64,000 nt of DNA from the NCBI RefSeq assembly GCF_016598615.1, contig NZ_CP066831.1, positions 7,564,001-7,628,000 of the forward strand, in the 5' to 3' direction. Made by a program: the position numbers and the translations under genes. The notes beneath the pieces are model-generated. The model saw nothing but the letters and a program-made list of their open reading frames with translations. It had not been told where the DNA came from and did not search any database. The DNA is from Streptomyces liliifuscus. GTDB taxonomy: Bacteria > Actinomycetota > Actinomycetes > Streptomycetales > Streptomycetaceae. Each line of letters begins with the position of its first letter. Within the stretch, counting starts at the first letter, position 1. Positions 35,126-42,902 of this stretch are shown in pieces.

Positions 35126-35278
35126 ATGTTTTCCCTGAACCACAGCCCGTTTGAACAGCTTCCGGAGGTCGACCTGACGTTGACTGCTCCCGGTCGAGAC
35201 CGAGCGGTGCTCCGTCTCACTCTCACTGAGGCGGAGCAATTTCGGGAGCGCCTCAGCGAGTTGATCGGGTCTGCGTAG
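35126..35278 (+). CDS. Small unknown protein, 50 aa
   Basis: ATG at 35126 to TAG at 35276-35278, 20 bp after the Hsp70-NYN stop. The sequence has a beta-like half (VDLTLTAPGRDRAVLRLTL) and an amphipathic helix (TEAEQFRERLSELIG), so it looks like a real folded mini-protein rather than shadow sequence. No clear ribosome-binding site is visible (AACCTCCGG precedes). It could be a small regulator of the module. Confidence 0.4.
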   Translation: MFSLNHSPFEQLPEVDLTLTAPGRDRAVLRLTLTEAEQFRERLSELIGSA

Positions 35279-35860
35279 ACCTGTGCCACTCGGGACCTCC
35301 TGCCAGTCCACGAACTGCTCAGTCGCATGGGTGCCCATGTGGTCGAGGACTCCCGTCTCAATCCGAGCTCTCCCGGTTACGTCCTCAGAGACATCGCTCC
35401 CGGCGGCCTGGTGCGAGTGGTGGTGCCCGGCGGACTGGTTCGGTTGCCCCCGGCGACCAGAGTCATTGTCTGCGAAAACCCCTCTGTCCTGGAGGCCGCC
35501 ACCGATGAACTGATCCCGGACTGCCCCGCGTTGATCTGCACGGACGGTATGCCCTCGAATACCGCTCTCGATCTGGTGGCGGGACTGGCGGCCGCCACGG
35601 ACGAGATCACCGTCCGGGCCGACATCGACGACGCCGGGTTTGTCGTGGTCGACCAACTTCTGACCGCCGCACCGGCCGCGACGACCTGGCGGTACGACGT
35701 GGGAACGTACCTCGGCCACCTCGGCATGACGATCACTGGACATCAGAGCGTGGGCATGGACACACTCCGCGATCTCTACGAGGAACATCGCGTCTCGATC
35801 CACGAGGTGGCCCTGCTCACCACTCTGATCGATGACCTGTCACATCCGCGGAGCTGGTGA
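35279..35860 (+). pseudogene. C-terminal fragment of a TIGR02679 (DUF2399) Toprim-like protein
   Basis: The open frame begins directly after the previous stop (DLLPVHELLSRMGAHVVEDS, earliest ATG at 35327). It runs into the DUF2399 core: VIVCENPSVLEAATDEL, ALICTDGMPSNTALDLVAGL, DEITVRADIDDAGFVVVDQL, ending with the family-like tail TLRDLYEEHRVSIHE. Full TIGR02679 proteins are about twice as long with an N-terminal DUF3323 part, which is missing. In actinobacteria this family is the Toprim nuclease of Wadjet-type plasmid-defence operons, whose other genes are absent here. I read it as a remnant, although a short stand-alone protein is possible. Confidence 0.6.
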
Positions 35861-35891
35861 ACGCGGCAGTCCGGCAGCGCGGATTCCCGGC

Positions 35892-37574
35892 TCAGGCAGC
35901 CTGGCAGCCGTCTTCCGGCGCGTCCTCCAGCGGGATGCCGACGACCTCCACCTGCACTCCGTACGCCTGGAGTGTGCGGGCCGCGTGAGCGAGGGCGACC
36001 TGCGCGAACGGGTAGAGCGTGTCGGTGGTGAGCTCGGCGTGGCCCTTGAGCAGGATCGCGTAGACGACCCGCTCCGGGAGGAAACCTTCCGGCAGTCGAC
36101 GTCCGCCCAGGACTGCCACCCGGTCGGCGAACCCGGCTCGGGCCTCCGGCTGGTTCAGCAGGGCTTCGACGGCCACGACACCCTGGCTGAACAGATGGCT
36201 GAGCGCACCCGAACCGCTGGCCTGCTTGACCATCACCAGCGTGTTGTCGGGCGCGAGGAGGTCGCAGATCTCCACGCCGCGCTGCCGGTGGAGCGGGGTC
36301 TGGACCAGCTTTCGGTCCAGACAGATGAAGCCGTCCCGGGTGCGCTGAACGCTCTTGTTGTACGTCTCTTCGTCGTCACCGGCGTGCCAGGCCGGCAGAT
36401 CCACCGACGGTGTGGGGGTGATCAGCCGCTCGATCCTGGTGGCGAGGCCCGCGAGGTATGCCTGGTCGAACTCATGCCACTCGCCCTCCGTGAGGACGAA
36501 CCGGCGTCCGTCCGCCCGGAACAGGTCCGCCTCGACCCAGCGCTGCAGCGGTTCGGTGCCAATGACGTCGGCCGGTCTCGCTCGGCGGTCCCGGTAGAGG
36601 GTCACCTGGGCCTCGCGGAGCGCAGTGACCCGGCGTCCGGGCCGGTGGAACCGCAGTCTTCCCCGCACGTAGTCGAGCTCGAACGTGTCACTCGTCCACT
36701 CCTCGCCGGAGCCGAAACGGATCCCGACGGCACGAGCCCGCCCGAAGTCCGCCAGGCAGTCGGCAGGGACGGTCGCGGCGATGCGGGCTCCGTCGACGGT
36801 GCCGAGGGCGTGGTCGAGGGCGGCGTCGAGCAGCGAGACGGTCTCCGCGTCCTGCAGCTGCACCACCGACTCGATGAACTCCAGCTGAGGATGCGGCAGT
36901 TCCTCCTGGGACACCCTGGCGATCGTACGGATGTCGCTGATCAGCGACGCCGCGTTCGCGCCGTATGGCAGCCGCAGGCCGCAGCCGCCCTCGATGCTGC
37001 GCACCCGGCCGCCGCCGGCGCGCTCGACCGTCAGTTCAGGCCGGGCGAGACGGCCGCCCATGCGCTGGACCAGCTTCGTGTACGTGTCCAGGCCCAGCGT
37101 CCCGATCGGCGCGCCGCCGGGCATCACGGCAATGTCGGTCCGGCCCTGGCCCGGGGTGCGGGCCACGGCGGCGCGGATGTCGTCCGGGTCGATGCTGCGG
37201 ACCGCGAAACGCAGCCCGAACCGCCGGTCCTTGAGCGGTGCCGGCACGAGCCGGAAGCCGTCGCCGTAAGCGAGGGCGTACACCTGGCCGTCGACCCCCA
37301 GCAGCACCAGGCCTGCGCCCCTCAGGGACGGGTGGATCACCGGCCACTCGGTGAGTCGGGCGAAGTCCGCGCACCAGCTGGCCTCGTCCTTGGTGAAGCG
37401 GCCGTGCAGGGCGATGGCCGGGACGCCGAAGTGGTCGAGCGCCCGGAACTCGGCGCCGATCTCGTCGAGGCGGCCGGCCTGGATGCTGTCGAACATGCCC
37501 TCCAGGGTCGGCTCGACGCCGACGAGCCGGTAGAGGGTGCGGGTGGAGGTCGGGACGAGAGAGAGCCGGGACAT
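35892..37574 (-). CDS. TIGR04141 (DUF6119) family protein
   Basis: Started at the ATG at 37572-37574, preceded by GCAGGAG at good spacing (560 aa). The open frame extends further upstream without support. The family, sporadically distributed and of unproven function, is recognised by SRLSLVPTSTRTLYRLVG at the start, the central SVQRTRDGFICLDRKLVQTP, and VEICDLLAPDNTLVMVKQAS followed by GALSHLFSQGVVA. The last two segments resemble the nuclease-like core of this family. It is divergently transcribed from the 292-aa gene across 289 bp. Its neighbours are defence-type genes, which fits the family's usual company as I remember it. Confidence 0.8.
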   Translation of the reverse strand: MSRLSLVPTSTRTLYRLVGVEPTLEGMFDSIQAGRLDEIGAEFRALDHFGVPAIALHGRFTKDEASWCADFARLTEWPVIHPSLRGAGLVLLGVDGQVYALAYGDGFRLVPAPLKDRRFGLRFAVRSIDPDDIRAAVARTPGQGRTDIAVMPGGAPIGTLGLDTYTKLVQRMGGRLARPELTVERAGGGRVRSIEGGCGLRLPYGANAASLISDIRTIARVSQEELPHPQLEFIESVVQLQDAETVSLLDAALDHALGTVDGARIAATVPADCLADFGRARAVGIRFGSGEEWTSDTFELDYVRGRLRFHRPGRRVTALREAQVTLYRDRRARPADVIGTEPLQRWVEADLFRADGRRFVLTEGEWHEFDQAYLAGLATRIERLITPTPSVDLPAWHAGDDEETYNKSVQRTRDGFICLDRKLVQTPLHRQRGVEICDLLAPDNTLVMVKQASGSGALSHLFSQGVVAVEALLNQPEARAGFADRVAVLGGRRLPEGFLPERVVYAILLKGHAELTTDTLYPFAQVALAHAARTLQAYGVQVEVVGIPLEDAPEDGCQAA

Positions 37575-37826
37575 GGGCGTGTTGCTCCTGCGAGGTCTGG
37601 TCGTGCCGAAGACGGTGAAGTCCGAGGTGCTTCGGGACGGAGTGCGCCGATGCCGATCGACGGCGCGGGGCGGCGGGAACCCGTCGGGGACCGCACGCGC
37701 TGAAACCAGGGGTGACAAGGTGCCGGCTGCCTGACCCACTCGCCGACGGCGACGGTGAAGCAGGGCCGGTGCTTCACCATAACCACACTCGGCCTAATGG
37801 CGCAAATTATTGGGAGAGTTTGGAGC

Positions 37827-37856
37827 TTGAAGCGTCGGGTGGGAGACGGATAGCCT
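37827..37856 (+). promoter_or_regulatory. Promoter of the 292-aa gene, leaderless
   Basis: -35 TTGAAG (37827-37832) and -10 TAGCCT (37851-37856) with an 18-bp spacer. The ATG at 37864 lies 7 nt beyond the -10, at the expected transcription start, so no leader is present. It sits in the 289-bp gap shared with the divergent TIGR04141 gene. Confidence 0.6.
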
Positions 37857-37863
37857 GTCCCGT

Positions 37864-38742
37864 ATGACTGAGTCACTGGAAGAGCTGGAAGCGCGCATGA
37901 CGGAGTACCGTGCCGCCATCAGCGTTGCCAAGCGTCGCGGCGACAACGTCACCGCCGGACAGCTGCGCGCTGAACTGCGCGCGATCGTGCAGGAGTACGG
38001 CCGTCGTCTCGACGAGATGGACGACGAACCCGAACCCGAACCCGAGGCGGACGCGCACGAGTCCACCGCGGCGTCGAAAATTGAGGCTTCGAAGGCAACT
38101 CCACCGCCCGTACCTCGCCCCGGAGCTGCCTCCGTCCCGATCCGGGAGCAGGCGCACCAGGCGTTGACCATTCTCGACGCCCCCGCGGGCCCGAAGCTGA
38201 TCGCCGAGACCCATGAGGCGTTCCTGTTCGAGAAGGTGGTCACCACCCGGTTGGGTTCACTCCGGCGGGACGAGGAACGCTCGTTCACCGCCCAGCCGTT
38301 CGCCCGCCCCTACTACATCTGCCCCGCCCTCAGTCATGACCGGCTCACCCCCGTCCGAGGGTTGTTGGCGGTGTCCACGTGGCCTCTTGAGCAGCGGATC
38401 ATCGGACCGTTGGGCCCCCGCGTCGACTTCCTTGTCCATGCTCGGAGCGTCGCCCGGCAGATTGCCCGCATGCAGGCGGCCGGTCATGAACCGACGCTCC
38501 CCGCCTGGGCGTTGCTGCGCCGTTTCGCGTTGAACATCCCCGGCGCCTACGAGGGCTACGGCTCGCCCGACCCCGCCCGCGTGAGCCAGGCGGCAGAGGC
38601 CGAGGTCGACGTGCACGCGGAGACCGACCAGGCCACCCGGCAGGCTGCCGCCGCCCATGCGCGCGAACGACTCAAAGATCCGGTGCGCATGTTGTTCGGT
38701 GCGACCCGCCTGGGTGCCGTCGAAGCGGCCGAGCAACAGTAG
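37864..38742 (+). CDS. Unknown 292-aa protein
   Basis: No family recognised. The N-terminus is a helical hairpin rich in Arg/Glu (SLEELEARMTEYRAAISVAK, then LRAELRAIVQEYGRRLDEMD), followed by an acidic Pro/Glu linker. The globular domain starts around residue 95 with EQAHQALTILDAPAGPKLIA and contains a conserved-looking PFARPYYICPALSHDRL. That style of hairpin plus linker suggests an adaptor. A leaderless promoter lies upstream. It lies 144 bp before the three-gene nuclease/helicase operon on the same strand and may belong to it. Confidence 0.7.
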   Translation: MTESLEELEARMTEYRAAISVAKRRGDNVTAGQLRAELRAIVQEYGRRLDEMDDEPEPEPEADAHESTAASKIEASKATPPPVPRPGAASVPIREQAHQALTILDAPAGPKLIAETHEAFLFEKVVTTRLGSLRRDEERSFTAQPFARPYYICPALSHDRLTPVRGLLAVSTWPLEQRIIGPLGPRVDFLVHARSVARQIARMQAAGHEPTLPAWALLRRFALNIPGAYEGYGSPDPARVSQAAEAEVDVHAETDQATRQAAAAHARERLKDPVRMLFGATRLGAVEAAEQQ

Positions 38743-38886
38743 CCACCGGTAGCACGCCGATGACGGGGAGTTGCCGGTAAGGTTGTATGGCCACTCCTGC
38801 CCCATGCTCCACCTCCATGGCGTCTGCACGAGTGCCGCCAGGCGCCGCAGGACGTTGTGCCCGTACTCCCGCTCAATGGAAGGTCC

Positions 38887-40041
38887 ATGCCGCCAACCTC
38901 TCCTCAGGCGCCCGGAAGCATTCGCCTCGACCGGCTGCGTGGCAGTATGGAACGGCAGGACTACTCCGCGCGGAAGATCACCGCCCTGACCGTCAACCCC
39001 GGTTGTGAACGGCGAGCAGTCCTTGATGCCGCCGGAATCGACAAGTCCGGCCTGGCCGCGAGACTCGGGCCGACCGCCCCGTTCGGCCAGTCTCCCTTCG
39101 CCATCACCCGCCAGCGGGCGTTCGAAGAACAACTCAAGGCGAACGGCTACGCCGAACTGATCACCTTGCTGCGAGCCGAGCTCGAGGTTCCGGTCGCCGA
39201 GGCCGCCGTCGCCGACCTCAACACGGTGGGAGAGAACGCCGGTTGGTGGCCACGTGCAGGGGAGACCCGGCGACTTCTCGGCGCGATCGCCGCGGACCAT
39301 GACGCCCGGGTGATTCTCGACCACCCGGTCCTCACCCTGAACGTCGCGGGCACCAACGCCTACCTCGTTCCGGACGCGGTCAGCCACCGCATAGGCGACC
39401 ATCTCTACATCGTCGTCATCAAGTCCTTCGCGGCTGTGGACGGGCAGGCCGACGCGGGGAAGGTGGCGGAAGCCGCCAAGCAGGCCGCCGTGTACGTCCT
39501 CGCTCTGCGCTCGGTCCTGAGTGGGATCGGTGTGGATCCCACTCTCGTTGCTGAAAAGTTCCTTCTCGTGCTGCCCAAGGATTTCGCGAACCGGCCCTAC
39601 GGTCGCCTCGTCGACCTGCGCCAGCAACTCGACGCCGTCCGTCACCAGTTGGCCCGCCTCGGCAGGGTCGAGGAACGGGCTGCCACGCTTCCGCCCGAGG
39701 CTACGCTCGATCTCTCCACGGACCCTCGCACCGGCCATCCGACGGTCGGCACCGACGAGTTGGTCCACACGGTGGAGGCCCTTCCGCACCTTTACGGCCC
39801 GCGCTGCCTCGACATGTGCGAGCTGTCCCGCTACTGCCGGGACGCAGCCCTGCGCGACGGTGACCCCGCGCACCTCGGCAGTGTCGTACGGGACAGCCTT
39901 CCCGGCTTGGCGAGTACGGCCGCCGCGTACGCACTCGCCCGTGGGGAGCTCAATCCGTCGGCCGCGCAGGAGGAGGTGGCCGCGCTGCTCGGCGACGCGG
40001 TCCGGCTCCGGACTCTCCGTCTCGCCGGAGGCGCGGCATGA
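38887..40041 (+). CDS. Candidate Cas4-like PD-(D/E)XK nuclease
   Basis: From the ATG at 38887 (384 aa). The central part reads AYLVPDAVSHRIGDHLYIVV, IKSF, then AAKQAAVYVLALRSVL, the order Asp ... x-Lys ... Gln-x3-Tyr seen in Cas4/RecB-type nucleases. However, the acidic residue expected two before the Lys is a Val (VVIKS). Near the C-terminus CLDMCELSRYC supplies three closely spaced Cys, as in the iron-sulfur site of that group. Whether it is catalytically active is doubtful. Its stop overlaps the next gene (ATGA at 40038-40041), making an operon with an unknown protein and an SF1 helicase. Confidence 0.6.
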   Translation: MPPTSPQAPGSIRLDRLRGSMERQDYSARKITALTVNPGCERRAVLDAAGIDKSGLAARLGPTAPFGQSPFAITRQRAFEEQLKANGYAELITLLRAELEVPVAEAAVADLNTVGENAGWWPRAGETRRLLGAIAADHDARVILDHPVLTLNVAGTNAYLVPDAVSHRIGDHLYIVVIKSFAAVDGQADAGKVAEAAKQAAVYVLALRSVLSGIGVDPTLVAEKFLLVLPKDFANRPYGRLVDLRQQLDAVRHQLARLGRVEERAATLPPEATLDLSTDPRTGHPTVGTDELVHTVEALPHLYGPRCLDMCELSRYCRDAALRDGDPAHLGSVVRDSLPGLASTAAAYALARGELNPSAAQEEVAALLGDAVRLRTLRLAGGAA

Positions 40042-41546
40042 GCACCCTTCGTGTGGCGGCGGCGCTGGAGGCGGCTGCCACTGGCCGCGCGGCGCCGGTC
40101 ACGACCGTGCGCCATGTCCACCTCGCCGACCGGCCGCTGGTCCTCATCCCGCTGAGCCTCGCCGGTGAGGCTTGCGCCCCGCTCGCCGCGATGGTGGGAA
40201 CGGACCGCGATGCCCCCGTCCTGCTGACGGTGCCGAATCCGAAGGACCGCACCGACCGCTTCCACTTCGCCGCCCGTCTCGCCGGACACGTACTGCCGTA
40301 CTGCGAGACGTTCGCCACGGACACCGAGTCCTACGAGTACGGCCGTGGCAAGGCGAGGGAGTTACGGGAGCGCTCCACCGACGCCCCGCAGCTGATCGTG
40401 CCCAATCGCGCCGGTGTGGGGTTCCTGCGGCTGCTCGGCCGCTCCACACGGTTCCGGCGGACCGAGGGCCCGTACGCGGTGGATCCAGCCGTTCCCCGGC
40501 TCGGGCAGTGGCTGAGCTGGTTCACCGACCAGAACGAGTTCCCCACCTCCAGCTTGTGCGTCGGCCTCACCCAGATGCTGACGGCCCACTGGGCCACCGG
40601 GCAGAGCCCCACCGAGGACGCACACCTTCCCGCTCTCATGGGCTGGATCGACCCGCCGCCCGACACCGACGGACCGACGGCGGCACGACAAGCTGAAGAC
40701 CCTTCCCGTTTCCCGCCCGCCGGCCCCACCACCGACCCGGTCTTCGACGGCATGCTCACCGAGCTCTACACGGCGATCGGACAGGCTTCGAGTGAGCGCC
40801 GCCGAGCGGCGGCGATACGCCAGTTGGAAGAACAGCTCCGGACTCAACTGCTGCCCACTTGGCGGCTGATGTGGCGCGGCTTGGACCTTCTGGAGGAGCG
40901 TTCCGCGGGCCGCAGCGTGGCATCGCGGTGGCAGACGGACAGGGATCGATTCACTGGATTCGCCGCGTACGTGGCGGACGGCGGACTTCCGCAAGGCAGA
41001 TGGGAGCACGCCTCGGGTGCGGCCCGGAGGCTTGCCCGACTAGAGGACGCCGCCGACCGTTACGCGTCCGAGCGGGCCTTCGACGACCCCCTGGTGATGG
41101 CCGAGTACGAGCTGACCGGGGAGGCCGTGGTCGGCGTCGTGACGGTGGCCAACCCCAGCCGTACGGTCGTCAGCTCCTCCGGTAGACGGCTGCTCCGCCC
41201 GTCGCTCACGCTCACCGTCCCGCACTCCGGGCGCCTTCGTGTCGGCGACGAGGTGCGAAGTCCTGCCAGGACCGGGCAGAAAGCCGAGGTCCTGGCCATA
41301 CGCCGGACCGAGGAGGGACCGTACGAGATCGACTTCGAGTTGAGCGGTGGCATGGGACGCTCCCAGCGGCCCCCGCCACCGCCGGGCACCGTACCGGAAC
41401 TCGGCGATGAGGTCTGTTACACCAGCCTGTCCGTCTTCACGCTGCCGGCCGCCCTCCCGGACGACGCGTCGACGCCCTGGACGCACGGCGGGCCGCCCCA
41501 GCCCCACGCACCCACCGACGACGACGCGAACGAGGCATGGGAATGA
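40038..41546 (+). CDS. Unknown 502-aa protein of the nuclease/helicase operon
   Basis: I do not recognise it. It has an N-terminal alpha/beta half (TVRHVHLADRPLVLIPLSLA, FHFAARLAGHVLPYCETFA), a middle helical block (LTELYTAIGQASSERRRAAA), and a beta-rich tail (RPSLTLTVPHSGRLRVGDEV, ending in a Pro/Asp-rich linker). The gene overlaps both neighbours by 4 bp, so the three products should be made together and probably act as one complex. No catalytic motif was seen. A structural or DNA-binding role in the complex is a guess. Confidence 0.7.
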   Translation: MSTLRVAAALEAAATGRAAPVTTVRHVHLADRPLVLIPLSLAGEACAPLAAMVGTDRDAPVLLTVPNPKDRTDRFHFAARLAGHVLPYCETFATDTESYEYGRGKARELRERSTDAPQLIVPNRAGVGFLRLLGRSTRFRRTEGPYAVDPAVPRLGQWLSWFTDQNEFPTSSLCVGLTQMLTAHWATGQSPTEDAHLPALMGWIDPPPDTDGPTAARQAEDPSRFPPAGPTTDPVFDGMLTELYTAIGQASSERRRAAAIRQLEEQLRTQLLPTWRLMWRGLDLLEERSAGRSVASRWQTDRDRFTGFAAYVADGGLPQGRWEHASGAARRLARLEDAADRYASERAFDDPLVMAEYELTGEAVVGVVTVANPSRTVVSSSGRRLLRPSLTLTVPHSGRLRVGDEVRSPARTGQKAEVLAIRRTEEGPYEIDFELSGGMGRSQRPPPPPGTVPELGDEVCYTSLSVFTLPAALPDDASTPWTHGGPPQPHAPTDDDANEAWE

Positions 41547-42892
41547 GTACACCCGGTGAACGCGCCGACACCGCCGTCGCCGGGGTCCTCGCCGACCTCG
41601 AACGGCTCGACGGTGATTCCTCCCCCGGCGTCGTGGTGGATTCTCCACCCGGCGCCGGGAAGTCCACCCTGGTCGTGCGGGCGGCCCGTCACCTCGTGGC
41701 ACGCGGCGAGCCCGTGATGATCGTCGCCCAGACCAACGAGCAGGTCGACGACTTGGCCGAGCGGCTCGTCCGGGACCAACCCGGCCTCACCGTCGGCAGG
41801 TTGCTGCGTACCGGAGGCTCGCTGTCCCCGCGACTCGCGGAGCACTCCGGCGCCGTCATCGGTGCCGAACGAGTCACCGGCCTGCGTCCGTTGCCGCCGA
41901 TCGTCATCGCGACCGCCGCCAAGTGGGCACGGGTCAAGGAGGAGGACGGCCACTGGCCCATCGCCATCGTCGACGAGGCGTACCAGATGCGCTCCGACGC
42001 CCTGCTCGCCTGCGCGGGACTCTTCGACAGCGCCCTGTTCGTTGGTGACCCCGGCCAGCTCGACCCGTTCAGCAGTGTCGACACCGACCGCTGGACCGGC
42101 CTGACCTGGAACCCTCTGCGCAACGCCGTGGACGTCACCCTGGCGCACAACCCCGGCATGACGCTCCACGAGCTCCCCGTCTCCTGGCGCTTGCCGGCCT
42201 CGGCCGCCCCACTGGTCGAGCGGGCCTTCTACCCGTTCACCCGGTTCATCGCCGGCACCGGTCCTGATGACCGGCGTGCGGCAGTGCTGCGCGCCCTCGC
42301 ACCCGATCCTGTCGACCGCGTCCTCGACCGTGCCGCTGAGACCGGCTGGGGGTATCTCCAACTGCCCGCTCGGCATACCCTGCGCACCGACGGCGAACTG
42401 GCCGACGCCCTCGCCGACACAGCCGTACGCCTTCTCTCGCGCGGGTTCCGCACCTACTGCGACCAGGCGCCCCCACCCGAGGGACGGCGTCTTGTTCCCG
42501 GCCGCATTGCCATCGGTGTCGCCCACAACGATCAGGCGGAGGCTGTCGGCAGCCGCCTCGCCCTCGCGCCGGAACTCGACGGCATCACCGTGGACACCGC
42601 CAACCGCCTCCAGGGTCGGGAATTCGACGTCACTCTCGTCTGGCATCCCTTGTCCGGCCGCGTCGACGCCAGCGCCTTTCACCTGGAGACCGGCCGACTG
42701 TGCGTGTTGCTCTCCCGCCACCGCCACGCCTGTGTCGTCGTCGCCCGCGCCGGTATCCCGGACCTTCTAGACCGCCATCCCTCGGCCCAGCCCGTCTACT
42801 TGGACGTCCCGCCCAAGTTCCCGGACGGCTGGCGTGCGCACCAGCTCGTCATGGAACACCTCGAACGGTCCGACCATCGTGTGCCGGTCTGA
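41543..42892 (+). CDS. SF1 helicase (DNA2/Upf1-like)
   Basis: From the ATG at 41543 inside an ATGA overlap with the upstream stop (449 aa). Motifs are Walker A SPPGAGKSTLVVRAARHL near residue 34, motif II IVDEAYQMRSDALLACAGLF near 140, motif III VGDPGQLDPFSS, and motifs V/VI VDTANRLQGREFDVTLVWHP and RLCVLLSRHRHACVV. That is a compact full SF1B helicase. With the Cas4-like candidate upstream it recalls nuclease-helicase pairs that process DNA ends. It ends 10 bp before the convergent RelE-UvrD gene. Confidence 0.88.
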   Translation: MSTPGERADTAVAGVLADLERLDGDSSPGVVVDSPPGAGKSTLVVRAARHLVARGEPVMIVAQTNEQVDDLAERLVRDQPGLTVGRLLRTGGSLSPRLAEHSGAVIGAERVTGLRPLPPIVIATAAKWARVKEEDGHWPIAIVDEAYQMRSDALLACAGLFDSALFVGDPGQLDPFSSVDTDRWTGLTWNPLRNAVDVTLAHNPGMTLHELPVSWRLPASAAPLVERAFYPFTRFIAGTGPDDRRAAVLRALAPDPVDRVLDRAAETGWGYLQLPARHTLRTDGELADALADTAVRLLSRGFRTYCDQAPPPEGRRLVPGRIAIGVAHNDQAEAVGSRLALAPELDGITVDTANRLQGREFDVTLVWHPLSGRVDASAFHLETGRLCVLLSRHRHACVVVARAGIPDLLDRHPSAQPVYLDVPPKFPDGWRAHQLVMEHLERSDHRVPV

Positions 42893-42902
42893 GCCGTCCG
42901 CA

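Noticed and set aside
35832..37703. 623-codon open frame opposite the TIGR04141 gene
   Set aside because: Antisense to a recognised family with a good ribosome-binding site. Composition is that of a shadow frame.
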